From positions 248,001 through 312,000 of the forward strand of contig JAVBMY010000004.1 in the NCBI GenBank assembly GCA_031551865.1: 64,000 bases of DNA, read 5' to 3'. This DNA is from Rikenella sp031551865 (GTDB lineage Bacteria > Bacteroidota > Bacteroidia > Bacteroidales > Rikenellaceae). The notes beneath the pieces were generated by a model. The model made no database searches and was not told where the DNA came from. It saw only the letters and a program-made list of their open reading frames with translations. This document shows positions 34,171 through 43,122 of the stretch, one piece after another; position 1 is the first letter of the stretch, and every line of letters starts with the position of its first letter. The position numbers were made by a program, and so were the translations under genes.

Positions 34171-34734
34171 ATGAAAATTTCAGAAAACAAATTCGTATCC
34201 CTCGCATATACACTGACCGTAGACGGGGAAATCGTAGAAAACGTGGGTGCCGAAAAACCCCTCGGCTTCGTGTTCGGCATCGGACAGCTCCTGCCCGAAT
34301 TCGAAAAGAACGTAGCCGGCAAAGGCCTGGGCGACCAGTTCCAGTTCACCCTCTCGCCCGAGAACGGCTACGGCGACATCAATCCCCAGGCCGTGGTCGA
34401 ACTCCCCAAAGAGATCTTCTCGGTCGAAGGCATTCCCGCCGACGAGATCCTTGTGGTGGGCAACGTGCTCCCCATGAGCGACCAGAGCGGCAACCGCCTG
34501 AAGGGCACTATCAAAGCCATCGGAGAAGCGAGCGTCACCATGGACTTCAACCACCCGATGGCCGGTAAGACACTGAATTTCAATGGTTCGGTCGTGGGCG
34601 TGCGCGAAGCCACCCCCGAAGACATGATGCCTATGATGGGCGGCGGTTGCGGTTGCGGCGACGAAGCCTGCGACTGCGGAGACGACTGCAACTGCGCCGA
34701 AGACCCCAAAGGTGGTTGCGGCTGCGGCTGCTAA
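34171..34734 (+). CDS. slyD: FKBP-type peptidyl-prolyl isomerase SlyD
   Basis: 187 residues. An FKBP domain (MKISENKFVSLAYTLTVDGE, GIGQLLPEFEKNVAGKGLG) with the inserted IF chaperone flap (about 70-125) and then MDFNHPMAGKTLNFNGSVVG. SlyD folds proline-containing proteins and binds nickel or other metals. The tail from about residue 155 (GGGCGCGDEACDCGDDCNC and on) holds nine cysteines and many acidic residues, a metal-binding tail of the SlyD kind without histidines. Confidence 0.94.
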   Translation: MKISENKFVSLAYTLTVDGEIVENVGAEKPLGFVFGIGQLLPEFEKNVAGKGLGDQFQFTLSPENGYGDINPQAVVELPKEIFSVEGIPADEILVVGNVLPMSDQSGNRLKGTIKAIGEASVTMDFNHPMAGKTLNFNGSVVGVREATPEDMMPMMGGGCGCGDEACDCGDDCNCAEDPKGGCGCGC

Positions 34735-34933
34735 TCCGCGGCAGCTCCATCTTTCGGCATCCCTTCGGTTTTATTCCGGATTGCCCTGGCAGTGTCCGTA
34801 GACCTTGCATCCCAGATGTCTCGGCGGCCATACTCCATAAGGCTATAACCCACACGATCAGGCATTTACAGAGAGGTGGGCGCCAAACCAAAGTCGGACA
34901 TCATTCCACGAACATCCTGCGATACGAATCCGG

Positions 34934-35983
34934 ATGAACAAGCGAATCCTCATAGCCACAGTGTCACTCCTGTGCCTGAGCCTCTTTAGTGCCCGGGCCC
35001 GGCAGGGTGACACTGTGCGTTATTACGCCACCGGCGACCCTTACGAAGGTCTCCGGCAGGCGCAAGTCCAGCGAAAAATGCTCCTCGTGGAATTCTACGC
35101 CCCGTGGAGCACCGCCAGCCGCTGGACCAGCGAGCACGTGATCGGCCATCCCGACCTGCGGCAATTCCTTTCCGAAAACTTCGTAGTCGTGCGCGTCGAA
35201 ACCGACACCCCCGACGGTGCCTCGCTGGCCGCCGACTATCAGGTCACGAACTACCCCGCCGTGGTCATCTTCACCTACGACGGCAACGTGATCGACAAAA
35301 CCACCGAATCGTTCGACCGCGAAGATTTTTCAAAATATCTCTTAGGTATCGTGCTTTCGTCGCGACGCAGTAGTACCCTGCTCGGGAACCTGCTGGGTGC
35401 CACCGAGTACGGCCCCGGCTACGACGATATGCTCGAAGAATATTCGATGCGTTACCTCACCTCGGAACTCCCTGAGGTTATCGCCACTCCCGTATCGTGG
35501 CCCCTGTTCGAAAACCAGGCCATCACCCATTTCTACACCCCCGCGTTCGATTACCTGATCGCCCATATCGATCTGATGCGCGAAAACATCGGACGCCGTA
35601 AAGTAGACGAACTCATCCGCATGCGGCTCTACGAAGGCGCCATGCCCGAAGTAGTCGGTGCCGCCGAATATTCGGCCCCGACGTTCGAAAGCATCGGCCT
35701 GATCGCCCGCAAACTCAACCTGCCCGACTCGCTGGTCTACCGCGAGATGGAGCACACCGCCCGTGCCCGCGCCGAAGGCAACTACTCCCGGTTCGTAACC
35801 GGTATCGGGATCCTCGTCGACGTCGTGCCCGAACACCTCGTGTTCCCGCTCGCACTATCGCTCAATGCCGTGGCCGGCGATCCCGACAAAAGCATACGTT
35901 CGGCGGCCGTCAAGATCATCGACCGCATCGAACACCCCCTCGGCGACCGCCTGCTGCCGAGGCTCAAAGCTCGGCTTAAATAA
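34934..35983 (+). CDS. Exported thioredoxin-fold protein lacking redox cysteines
   Basis: 349 residues. Signal peptide about 1-22 (RILIATVSLLCLSLFSARA). Residues ~35-140 have a thioredoxin fold: MLLVEFYAPWSTASRWTSEH, VVVRVETDTPDGASLAADYQ, and the cis-proline motif VTNYPAVVIFTYDG. Where an active enzyme has WCxxC this one has WSTAS, and the mature chain has no cysteine at all. It cannot be a classical disulfide reductase; a chaperone or binding role is possible. The C-terminal ~200 residues are helical and unassigned. The 199-base gap before it shows no element I recognise. Confidence 0.8.
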   Translation: MNKRILIATVSLLCLSLFSARARQGDTVRYYATGDPYEGLRQAQVQRKMLLVEFYAPWSTASRWTSEHVIGHPDLRQFLSENFVVVRVETDTPDGASLAADYQVTNYPAVVIFTYDGNVIDKTTESFDREDFSKYLLGIVLSSRRSSTLLGNLLGATEYGPGYDDMLEEYSMRYLTSELPEVIATPVSWPLFENQAITHFYTPAFDYLIAHIDLMRENIGRRKVDELIRMRLYEGAMPEVVGAAEYSAPTFESIGLIARKLNLPDSLVYREMEHTARARAEGNYSRFVTGIGILVDVVPEHLVFPLALSLNAVAGDPDKSIRSAAVKIIDRIEHPLGDRLLPRLKARLK

Positions 35984-35998
35984 TTCCGGGAAAAAAGC

Positions 35999-36006
35999 TA
36001 TCTTTG
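35999..36006 (+). promoter_or_regulatory. -7 box for pheT
   Basis: TATCTTTG, exact match to TAnnTTTG, 28 bases before the pheT ATG. No -33 TTTG is obvious. Confidence 0.6.
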
Positions 36007-36034
36007 GGGTTCGTAATTCCGAAAACACCCGAAG

Positions 36035-38509
36035 ATGAAAATCTCCTGCAACTGGCTGCACGACTACATTCACTGCGACCTCTCGCCCGCGCGCATTGCC
36101 GAAATACTCACCTCCATCGGCCTCGAAGTCGAAGCCATCGAACAGACCGAGAAAGTCAAAGGCGGCCTTGCGGGGCTCGTCGTGGCCGAGGTATTGACCT
36201 GCACCGACCATCCTGATTCCGACCACCTGCACGTGACCACCGTCGACGCCGGATCGGTTGCCGAAGGACCGCTGCAAGTCGTGTGCGGCGCCCCGAATGT
36301 GGCCGCCGGTCAGAAAGTGATCCTCGCTACCGTCGGCACTACCCTCTACTCTCCCGACGGCACGGAATTCAAAATCAAGAAATCCAAGATCCGCGGCGTG
36401 GAATCCTTCGGGATGATCTGTGCCGAAGACGAAATCGGTGTCGGCGCCTCGCACGACGGCATCATCGTACTCAAGGACACACAGGCTGCCTTCGCCAATG
36501 GCACGCCGGCCATCGAAGCGTTCCGGGCTGAAGCCGCCGGGGACACCACTTTCGAGATCGGCCTTACGCCCAACCGCATCGACGGTGCGTCGCACTACGG
36601 CGTGGCGCGCGACCTGGCTGCCTGGCTCCGAGCCAACGGCACCGCCGCCACTGCCGCCCTGCCTTCTATCGAAGCCTTCCAAGCCTCCGCGGCCGCCCCG
36701 AAAGTCCGCATCGAAAACGATGCGGCGGCCCCCCGCTACATGGGCGTCACGATGCGCGGCATCAAGATCGCCCCGTCGCCCGAATGGCTGCAGGAGCGCC
36801 TGCTTGCCGTGGGCCTCAACCCCAAAAACAACGTCGTAGACATCACCAACTACGTGATGTTCGAATGCGGGCAACCCCTGCACGCCTTTGATTTAGGAAA
36901 AGTCGGGGGGGCCGAAATCGTCGTCAAGAATTGCCCCGAAGGCACGCCCTTCGTGACCCTCGACGGCACGGAACGCAAACTCTCGTCTGAAGACCTGATG
37001 ATCTGTAGCGCCACGCGCCCGATGTGCCTGGCTGGCGTGTTCGGCGGCCTTGACAGCGGCGTGAGCGACACCACCACCGACATTTTTATCGAAAGCGCCT
37101 ATTTCAACCCCGTAAGCGTGCGCAAAAGCGCCCGCCGGCACGGGCTGAACACCGATTCGTCGTTCCGCTTCGAACGCGGCGCCGACCCCGACATGGCGCC
37201 CTATGCGCTCAAGCGCGCCGCCCTGCTCATCGCCGAACTGGCCGGCGGTGAGATCAGCTCATCGGTGTTCGACCACTACCCCGTACGGATCGAGCCCTAC
37301 GTGTTCGAAGTCAGCTACGACCGTATCAACCGCCTGATCGGCAAAGAAATCCCCGAGCCGACCGTTAAAGCCATCCTCGAAGGGCTCGAAATCGGCATCA
37401 GCCACGAAGGCCACGCCGGATTCACCGCCACCGTCCCCCCCTACCGCGTCGATGTCACGCGCGAGGCCGACGTGATCGAAGAGATCCTGCGCATCTACGG
37501 CTTCAACAACATCGACGACCCGGCCTACATCAAGAACACCATGACCCAAGGCGTGCCGCCCACCACCGACCGCCTGGTGGGGATGATCTCCGAGCTGCTC
37601 GTGAGCAACGGCGCCACCGAGATCATGTCCAACTCGCTCACCCAGGCTTCGTATTACGAAGGACTGTTGTCGTATCCTGCCGGGAACTGCGTGCGCATCC
37701 TCAACCCGCTCAGCAACGAACTGAACGTCATGCGGCAGACCCTGCTGTTCGGCATGCTCGAAGCTATGCAACTCAACACCAACCACCGCCGCGGAGACCT
37801 GCGCCTGTTCGAGGTGGGTAACTGCTACCGCTTCGACCCCGCAAAACAAGGCGAAGGGCTCAAACCCTACGGCGAACGCCAAATGCTCGCCTTTGCCGCC
37901 ACCGGATTGGAAACACAGCCCATATGGCAATCGCCCAAGCCAAAGTCCTCGGACTTCTTCACCGTCAAATCGGCCGCCGAGCGCATCCTCGTGCGACTGG
38001 GCCTGAACCCCTACGAAGGGCAGTGGGACACCCTTGAAAGCGACCTCTACGGCGAAGCCGTCGGGTACACCATGCGGGGCAAACAGTTGTTCGAACTGGG
38101 CACGGTAAGCAAAAAGATCACCGCCGCATTCGACCTCAAGAACCCGGTCTACTACATGGAGATGAACGTCGAGCACCTGGCCGCTTTTGCCGCCACGGTG
38201 AAAGTGCGCGTCGAAGAGCTGTCGAAATTCCCGCTCGTGCACCGAGACCTGGCCCTGTTGGTCGACAAAGGTGTCACCTTCACCCGGCTCCGGGAAGCCT
38301 CCTCTAAGGCCGGCAAAAAAATGCTCAAGTCGGTATCGCTGTTCGACGTCTACGAAGGCGACAGGCTGCCCCAAGGTAAGAAGTCCTATGCCCTCAGCTT
38401 CGTGATCGAAGACCGCACCAAAACCCTCACCGACCCCGAGATCGAGGCTATCATGGGCCAGATCGCCGCCGCCCTCGAAAAGGCCGGTGCCACCGTGCGC
38501 ACGGCATAA
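36035..38509 (+). CDS. pheT: Phenylalanyl-tRNA synthetase beta subunit
   Basis: 824 residues, standard for PheT of the (alpha-beta)2 enzyme that charges tRNA-Phe. Start MKISCNWLHDYI is the family start. A tRNA-binding EMAP-like domain follows at about 40-150 (VVAEVLTCTDHPDSDHLHVT, VVCGAPNVAAGQKV), then B3/B4 editing (FRFERGADPDMAPYAL), B5, the catalytic-like core, and a C-terminal FDX anticodon-binding domain (SKFPLVHRDLALLVD). pheS is not adjacent, so the subunits are encoded apart. Confidence 0.96.
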   Translation: MKISCNWLHDYIHCDLSPARIAEILTSIGLEVEAIEQTEKVKGGLAGLVVAEVLTCTDHPDSDHLHVTTVDAGSVAEGPLQVVCGAPNVAAGQKVILATVGTTLYSPDGTEFKIKKSKIRGVESFGMICAEDEIGVGASHDGIIVLKDTQAAFANGTPAIEAFRAEAAGDTTFEIGLTPNRIDGASHYGVARDLAAWLRANGTAATAALPSIEAFQASAAAPKVRIENDAAAPRYMGVTMRGIKIAPSPEWLQERLLAVGLNPKNNVVDITNYVMFECGQPLHAFDLGKVGGAEIVVKNCPEGTPFVTLDGTERKLSSEDLMICSATRPMCLAGVFGGLDSGVSDTTTDIFIESAYFNPVSVRKSARRHGLNTDSSFRFERGADPDMAPYALKRAALLIAELAGGEISSSVFDHYPVRIEPYVFEVSYDRINRLIGKEIPEPTVKAILEGLEIGISHEGHAGFTATVPPYRVDVTREADVIEEILRIYGFNNIDDPAYIKNTMTQGVPPTTDRLVGMISELLVSNGATEIMSNSLTQASYYEGLLSYPAGNCVRILNPLSNELNVMRQTLLFGMLEAMQLNTNHRRGDLRLFEVGNCYRFDPAKQGEGLKPYGERQMLAFAATGLETQPIWQSPKPKSSDFFTVKSAAERILVRLGLNPYEGQWDTLESDLYGEAVGYTMRGKQLFELGTVSKKITAAFDLKNPVYYMEMNVEHLAAFAATVKVRVEELSKFPLVHRDLALLVDKGVTFTRLREASSKAGKKMLKSVSLFDVYEGDRLPQGKKSYALSFVIEDRTKTLTDPEIEAIMGQIAAALEKAGATVRTA

Positions 38510-38571
38510 CTCCGCCCCTAAACCATGCGATAATCCCGCTTGGTTTTGGCGTCCAAAGGAACCCCTGACCC

Positions 38572-38666
38572 CGTCATTGCAAGGGCCATAAGCCCGAATC
38601 GCGTAATTCTGATTTACGGGGAATTTCCCGATTGCTTCGTCGCGCTTCACGCTCCCCGCAATGACG
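38572..38666. repeat. Family A2 element upstream of thiC
   Basis: CGTCATTGCAAGGGCC at the left and GCTCCCCGCAATGACG at the right are inverted ends, with GAATCGCG and CGATTGCTTCGTCGC inside. It occupies the place where a thiamin riboswitch might be expected. Confidence 0.7.
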
Positions 38667-38710
38667 TGAAGCGCGTCCCATTCATATTCCCCCCAGTTGT
38701 AAGCATTCTT

Positions 38711-40312
38711 ATGTTTGACCAATCCTATAAAATCAGCTACCCCGCCTCCGAGAAAATCCACATCCCCGGCACCCTGTTCCCCGAAATCAACGTGCCTATG
38801 CGCCGCGTGATGCTGACCGACACAGTGAAAACCGTAAACGGCGAAAAACTCACGACCCCCAACGATCCCGTCATCATCTACGACACCAGCGGCCCCTACA
38901 CCGACCCGGGCATCGCCATCGACCTTGAAAAAGGGTTACCGAAACTACGCGCCAAATGGCCCCGCAGCGAAGCCGAAGCAGGGCTCACCCAGTTCCAGGC
39001 CGCCCGGCGCGGAATCATCACTCCCGAGATGGAATTCGTGGCCATCCGCGAAAATCAGGGCGCCGCAGAGAGCCGGATTACCCCCGAATTCATCCGCCGC
39101 GAGATCGCCGAAGGGCGCGCTATCATCCCTGCCAACCGCAACCACCCCGAGGCCGAACCGATGATCATCGGCCGAGAGTTCCTGGTCAAGATCAACACCA
39201 ACATCGGCAACTCGGCCACCTCGTCAGGTATAGAAGAAGAGGTTGAAAAAGCCGTCTGGAGCTGTTACTGGGGCGGCGATACCCTGATGGACCTCTCGAC
39301 CGGTAACGACATCCACCGCACGCGCGAATGGATCCTGCGCAACTGCCCCGTTCCTGTAGGCACCGTACCCATCTACCAGGCCCTCGAAAAGGTCGGCGGC
39401 AAGGCCGAAGCACTGACCTGGGAAGTCTACCGCGACACACTCATCGAGCAATGCGAACAAGGCGTCGACTACTTCACCATCCACGCCGGGCTGCTGCAAC
39501 AACACATCCCGCTGGCCGCCCGGCGCCGCACCGGCATCGTGTCGCGCGGTGGTTCGATCATGGCCAAATGGATGACCCACCACCGGCAGGAAAGCTTCCT
39601 GTATACTCGTTTCGAGGAAATTTGCGACATCCTGGCCCGCTACGACGTGGCCGTGTCACTCGGCGACGGCCTCCGCCCCGGCTGTATCGACGATGCCAAC
39701 GACCCGGCGCAGTTCGGCGAGCTGGCCGTGTTGGGCGAATTGACCCTGCAGGCCTGGGACTGCGGCGTACAGGTGCTGATCGAAGGCCCCGGCCACGTGC
39801 CGATGCACAAAATCGCCGAGAACACCGAGCGTCAGCTTAAAGAATGCCACGGAGCCCCGTTCTACACCCTCGGGCCGCTCGTCACCGACATCGCCCCCGG
39901 CTACGACCACATCACCTCGGGCATCGGCGCCGCCATCATCGGCTGGCAGGGCACGGCCATGCTCTGCTACGTGACGCCGAAAGAGCACCTCGGCCTGCCC
40001 GACCGCGAAGACGTGCGCACGGGCGTGATCACCTACAAGATCGCCGCACACGCTGCCGATCTCGCCAAAGGGCATCCCGGGGCCCAAGTACGCGACAATG
40101 CGCTGAGCAAAGCGCGGTTCGAGTTCCGCTGGCGCGACCAGTTCAACCTGTCGCTCGACCCCGCGCGGGCACTGGAATATTTCAAAGCACGGCACGGCGG
40201 GCACATCGCCGGCGAGGGCGCCCACCGCGAAGATTCGGAATTCTGCACCATGTGCGGCCCCGATTTCTGCGCCATGAAACTCAGCTGCGAACTTTTTTCC
40301 GAAACGGAATAG
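38711..40312 (+). CDS. thiC: Phosphomethylpyrimidine synthase ThiC
   Basis: 533 residues from ATG 38711; a longer in-frame start at 38540 runs through the repeat and is rejected. ThiC is a radical SAM enzyme turning AIR into the thiamin pyrimidine HMP-P. The cluster-binding motif CTMCGPDFC is at 512-520, near the C-terminus as in all ThiC. Other family stretches: NVPMRRVMLTDTV, IYDTSGPYTDP, VSRGGSIMAKWM and GPGHVPMHKI. It stands alone, with no other thi gene nearby. Confidence 0.97.
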   Translation: MFDQSYKISYPASEKIHIPGTLFPEINVPMRRVMLTDTVKTVNGEKLTTPNDPVIIYDTSGPYTDPGIAIDLEKGLPKLRAKWPRSEAEAGLTQFQAARRGIITPEMEFVAIRENQGAAESRITPEFIRREIAEGRAIIPANRNHPEAEPMIIGREFLVKINTNIGNSATSSGIEEEVEKAVWSCYWGGDTLMDLSTGNDIHRTREWILRNCPVPVGTVPIYQALEKVGGKAEALTWEVYRDTLIEQCEQGVDYFTIHAGLLQQHIPLAARRRTGIVSRGGSIMAKWMTHHRQESFLYTRFEEICDILARYDVAVSLGDGLRPGCIDDANDPAQFGELAVLGELTLQAWDCGVQVLIEGPGHVPMHKIAENTERQLKECHGAPFYTLGPLVTDIAPGYDHITSGIGAAIIGWQGTAMLCYVTPKEHLGLPDREDVRTGVITYKIAAHAADLAKGHPGAQVRDNALSKARFEFRWRDQFNLSLDPARALEYFKARHGGHIAGEGAHREDSEFCTMCGPDFCAMKLSCELFSETE

Positions 40313-40319
40313 ATATCCA

Positions 40320-40482
40320 GGTCCTTGAACCGTTCAAAAGCCCCGTACAGTCCCGGCTAAAAAAGAGTCTCTGACCCTGTCATCCCGAGCGCAGCCGAGG
40401 GAACTTTTCAATGCAAGACTCGACTGAGGTCACAATCAGCGATGTTTTTTGAAAAGTTCCCTCGGCTGCGCTTGGGATGACA
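40320..40482. repeat. Family A1 element, extended form
   Basis: Arms of 32 bases with one mismatch at 40378-40409 (TGTCATCCCGAGCGCAGCCG...) and 40451-40482. CCTTGAACCGTTCAAAAGCCCC at 40323 is shared with the element at 33955. The element lies between thiC and the rpsA promoter. Confidence 0.8.
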
Positions 40483-40555
40483 TATATTAAGAGGGTTGGC
40501 ATGCACCAACACTTCGCTCAGGATGCCATGGATTTTATTTTTCAAATAAAAGGAG

Positions 40556-40563
40556 TACCTTTG
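40556..40563 (+). promoter_or_regulatory. -7 box for rpsA
   Basis: TACCTTTG, exact TAnnTTTG, giving a leader of about 100 bases before rpsA. Such a leader leaves room for S1 autoregulation, which is known in other bacteria but not shown here. Confidence 0.6.
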
Positions 40564-40663
40564 CGGGCGCTCCGTTTCGCCCGCGGGCAGAACGCGAAGC
40601 TCAATACATACCGTCCAACCCATTAATCTCGCACACACCGCTTAACACCGGTACCAAACGAAA

Positions 40664-42787
40664 ATGGCAAAAACAACCGAAACCGCTGCCGCCGAAAAGC
40701 CCGCAGCAAAAAAGACCACCGCCGCTAAGGCGACCACCACCAAAGCCGCTGCTGCCAAAAAGCCCGCAGCCGCCAAAGCCGCTGCTCCCAAAACCACCGC
40801 AGCTGCAAAAAAGACTACAGCGCCCAAAACCACCGCTGCCGCAAAACCCGTAGCCGCTAAAGCCAGCAAAGCCAAAGCTACCGAAGAAGAGGTAATCGTT
40901 GCTGCCGAAGAGGTAGCCGCTCCCGATGCCATGGCCGCCGCCGAAGCTGCCGCAGCCGCAGCCGAGGCTCCTAAAGCCGAGCCCAAAGCTGCCAAACCCG
41001 CCGCCAAATCCGCCAAAAGCGGCTCGGCCGGTTCCCCCGAAAACGACTCGTTCGACTGGGACGCCTTCGAAGGCGAAGCAGCCCTTTACGGTGGCAAATC
41101 AAAAGAATCGATTGCCGAAAGCTACGACCAGACCCTTTCCAACATCCAGTCCGGCGAAGTCCTCGAAGGCACCGTGACCTCGATCGACAAACGCGAAGTG
41201 CTCGTAAACATCGGTTTCAAATCCGAAGGCGTGATCGCCGCCACCGAATTCCGCTACAACCCCGACCTCGCCGTGGGCGACAAAGTCGAAGTCTACGTGG
41301 AGTCATCGGAAGACAAACGCGGACAGCTCATCCTTTCGCACAAGAAAGCCCGCCAGCTCCGCTCTTGGGACCGCGTGAACGAGGCCCTCGAAAAAGACGA
41401 AATCATCAAAGGTTACGTGAAATGCCGCACCAAAGGCGGTATGATCGTCGACGTGTTCGGCATCGAGGCCTTCCTGCCCGGCTCGCAGATCGACGTGAAA
41501 CCCATCCGCGACTACGACATCTACGTCGACAAGACCATGGAATTCAAAGTCGTTAAGATCAACCAGGAATTCCGCAACGTCGTCGTTTCGCACAAAGCCC
41601 TTATCGAAGCCGAACTCGAAGCCCAAAAGAAAGAGATCATCGGTAAACTCGAAAAAGGCCAGATCCTCGAAGGCGTGGTCAAAAACATCACCTCGTACGG
41701 CGTGTTCATCGACCTGGGCGGCGTCGACGGCCTGATCCACATCACCGACCTCAGCTGGGGCCGCGTGAATCATCCCGAAGAAGTCGTACAGCTCGACCAG
41801 AAACTCAACGTCGTGATCCTCGATTTCGACGACGCCAAGAAACGCATCGCCCTCGGCCTCAAGCAGCTCACCCCGCACCCGTGGGAAGCCCTTGCCGCTG
41901 ACCTCAAAGTAGGCGATAAAGTGAAAGGCAAAGTAGTCGTTATGGCTGACTACGGCGCTTTCGTCGAAGTAGCCCCCGGCATTGAAGGCCTGATCCACGT
42001 GAGCGAAATGAGCTGGTCTCAGCACCTGCGTTCGGCTCAGGACTTCCTGAAAGTGGGCGACACCGTCGAAGCCGTGATCCTCACCCTCGACCGCGACGAC
42101 CACAAAATGTCGCTCGGGATCAAACAACTCACCCCCGACCCGTGGGAAAATATCGAGACCAAATACCCCGTGGGCTCGCGCCACACCGCCAAAGTGCGTA
42201 ACTTCACAAACTTCGGCGTATTCGTAGAGATCGAAGAAGGCGTCGACGGCCTGATCCACATCTCAGACCTCAGCTGGACCAAGAAAATCAAACACCCGTC
42301 GGAATTCACCCAGATCGGCGAACCCATCGAAGTTCAAGTACTCGAAATCGACAAGGACAACCGCCGCCTCAGCCTCGGCCACAAGCAAGTCGAAGAGAAC
42401 CCCTGGGACACCTACGAAAGTATCTACACCCCCGACTCGGTACACACCGGTACCATCAGCGAAGTAACCGAACGCGGCGCTGTGGTTTCGATGGCCGAAG
42501 GCGGCGAAGGCTTCTGCCCCACCCGCGGCATGAGCAAAGCCGATGGATCGGTAGTCGGTAAAGGCGAGACCCTCGAATTCCGCGTGCTTGAGTTCAACAA
42601 GAACAACCGCAAGCTGACCCTCTCGCACACCCGCACCTTCGAAGAGGCCAAACACGCTGAAGAAGCAGTGAAAGAAGCCACGACCCAGGACGCCGTGAAA
42701 AAACTTTCGTCATCGATGGAAAAAACCACGCTGGGCGACCTGTCCGGTCTGGCCGAACTCAAGGCCAAAATGGAAGAAGGTAAATAA
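40664..42787 (+). CDS. rpsA: Ribosomal protein S1 with long Ala/Lys-rich N-terminal extension
   Basis: 707 residues. Six S1 RNA-binding domains follow one another from about residue 165: VLEGTVTSIDKREVLVNIGF, IIKGYVKCRTKGGMIVDVFG, ILEGVVKNITSYGVFIDLGG, VKGKVVVMADYGAFVEVAPG, TAKVRNFTNFGVFVEIEEG and TGTISEVTERGAVVSMAEG. S1 binds mRNA on the 30S subunit, important in Bacteroidota where Shine-Dalgarno pairing is rare. Residues 1-~125 are almost only Ala, Lys, Thr, Pro and then Glu, resembling histone H1-like tails, and make the protein longer than the usual 550-600 residues. Confidence 0.95.
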   Translation: MAKTTETAAAEKPAAKKTTAAKATTTKAAAAKKPAAAKAAAPKTTAAAKKTTAPKTTAAAKPVAAKASKAKATEEEVIVAAEEVAAPDAMAAAEAAAAAAEAPKAEPKAAKPAAKSAKSGSAGSPENDSFDWDAFEGEAALYGGKSKESIAESYDQTLSNIQSGEVLEGTVTSIDKREVLVNIGFKSEGVIAATEFRYNPDLAVGDKVEVYVESSEDKRGQLILSHKKARQLRSWDRVNEALEKDEIIKGYVKCRTKGGMIVDVFGIEAFLPGSQIDVKPIRDYDIYVDKTMEFKVVKINQEFRNVVVSHKALIEAELEAQKKEIIGKLEKGQILEGVVKNITSYGVFIDLGGVDGLIHITDLSWGRVNHPEEVVQLDQKLNVVILDFDDAKKRIALGLKQLTPHPWEALAADLKVGDKVKGKVVVMADYGAFVEVAPGIEGLIHVSEMSWSQHLRSAQDFLKVGDTVEAVILTLDRDDHKMSLGIKQLTPDPWENIETKYPVGSRHTAKVRNFTNFGVFVEIEEGVDGLIHISDLSWTKKIKHPSEFTQIGEPIEVQVLEIDKDNRRLSLGHKQVEENPWDTYESIYTPDSVHTGTISEVTERGAVVSMAEGGEGFCPTRGMSKADGSVVGKGETLEFRVLEFNKNNRKLTLSHTRTFEEAKHAEEAVKEATTQDAVKKLSSSMEKTTLGDLSGLAELKAKMEEGK

Positions 42788-42842
42788 CCTCGCGCCATAT
42801 CGGAGTCGCGTCATAATTCGCATACTCCGGCGGCTCACCCTC

Positions 42843-42903
42843 TGCCGGGGCTGCGTGCCACACCGTTCCAAACACGCAACAGCACCTCAGCCCCGGCATT
42901 TTT
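42843..42903 (+). terminator. First terminator after rpsA
   Basis: Arms TGCCGGGGCTG (42843-42853) and CAGCCCCGGCA (42888-42898), then TTTTT. Confidence 0.75.
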
Positions 42904-42923
42904 CCCCACAATACCCTTTAGTA

Positions 42924-42993
42924 GGGCGTTACCGGCAGCACCCGGGCTCCCCCGAGCCCTCCCCCGCCCCACGCTGCCGGTGCGCCCTTTTTT
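42924..42993 (+). terminator. Second terminator after rpsA
   Basis: GGGCGTTACCGGCAGC (42924-42939) pairs with GCTGCCGGTGCGCCC (42973-42987), an inner CGGGCTCCCCCGAGCCC hairpin lies between, and TTTTTT follows. Two tandem terminators suit a highly expressed gene. The gap 42788-43122 holds these two and the next promoter. Confidence 0.75.
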
Positions 42994-43010
42994 CGTACCC
43001 TGTATTTCCG

Positions 43011-43018
43011 TATATTTG
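43011..43018 (+). promoter_or_regulatory. -7 box for the DUF3472 lipoprotein gene
   Basis: TATATTTG, exact TAnnTTTG, 104 bases before the ATG. Confidence 0.5.
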
Positions 43019-43122
43019 CCCGGTCAAACGGTTGTCGCTTTCGGTCCCGCGGTCTCTTCATCACCCCTTGTCCGATCTGCCATCGCCCGGCAAACTTCCT
43101 GAAGGTCAAATACACACACGAG

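Noticed and set aside
40642..41016. Ala-rich 124-codon frame antisense to rpsA
   Set aside because: A mirror of the Ala/Lys-rich repeat of the S1 extension; no independent features.
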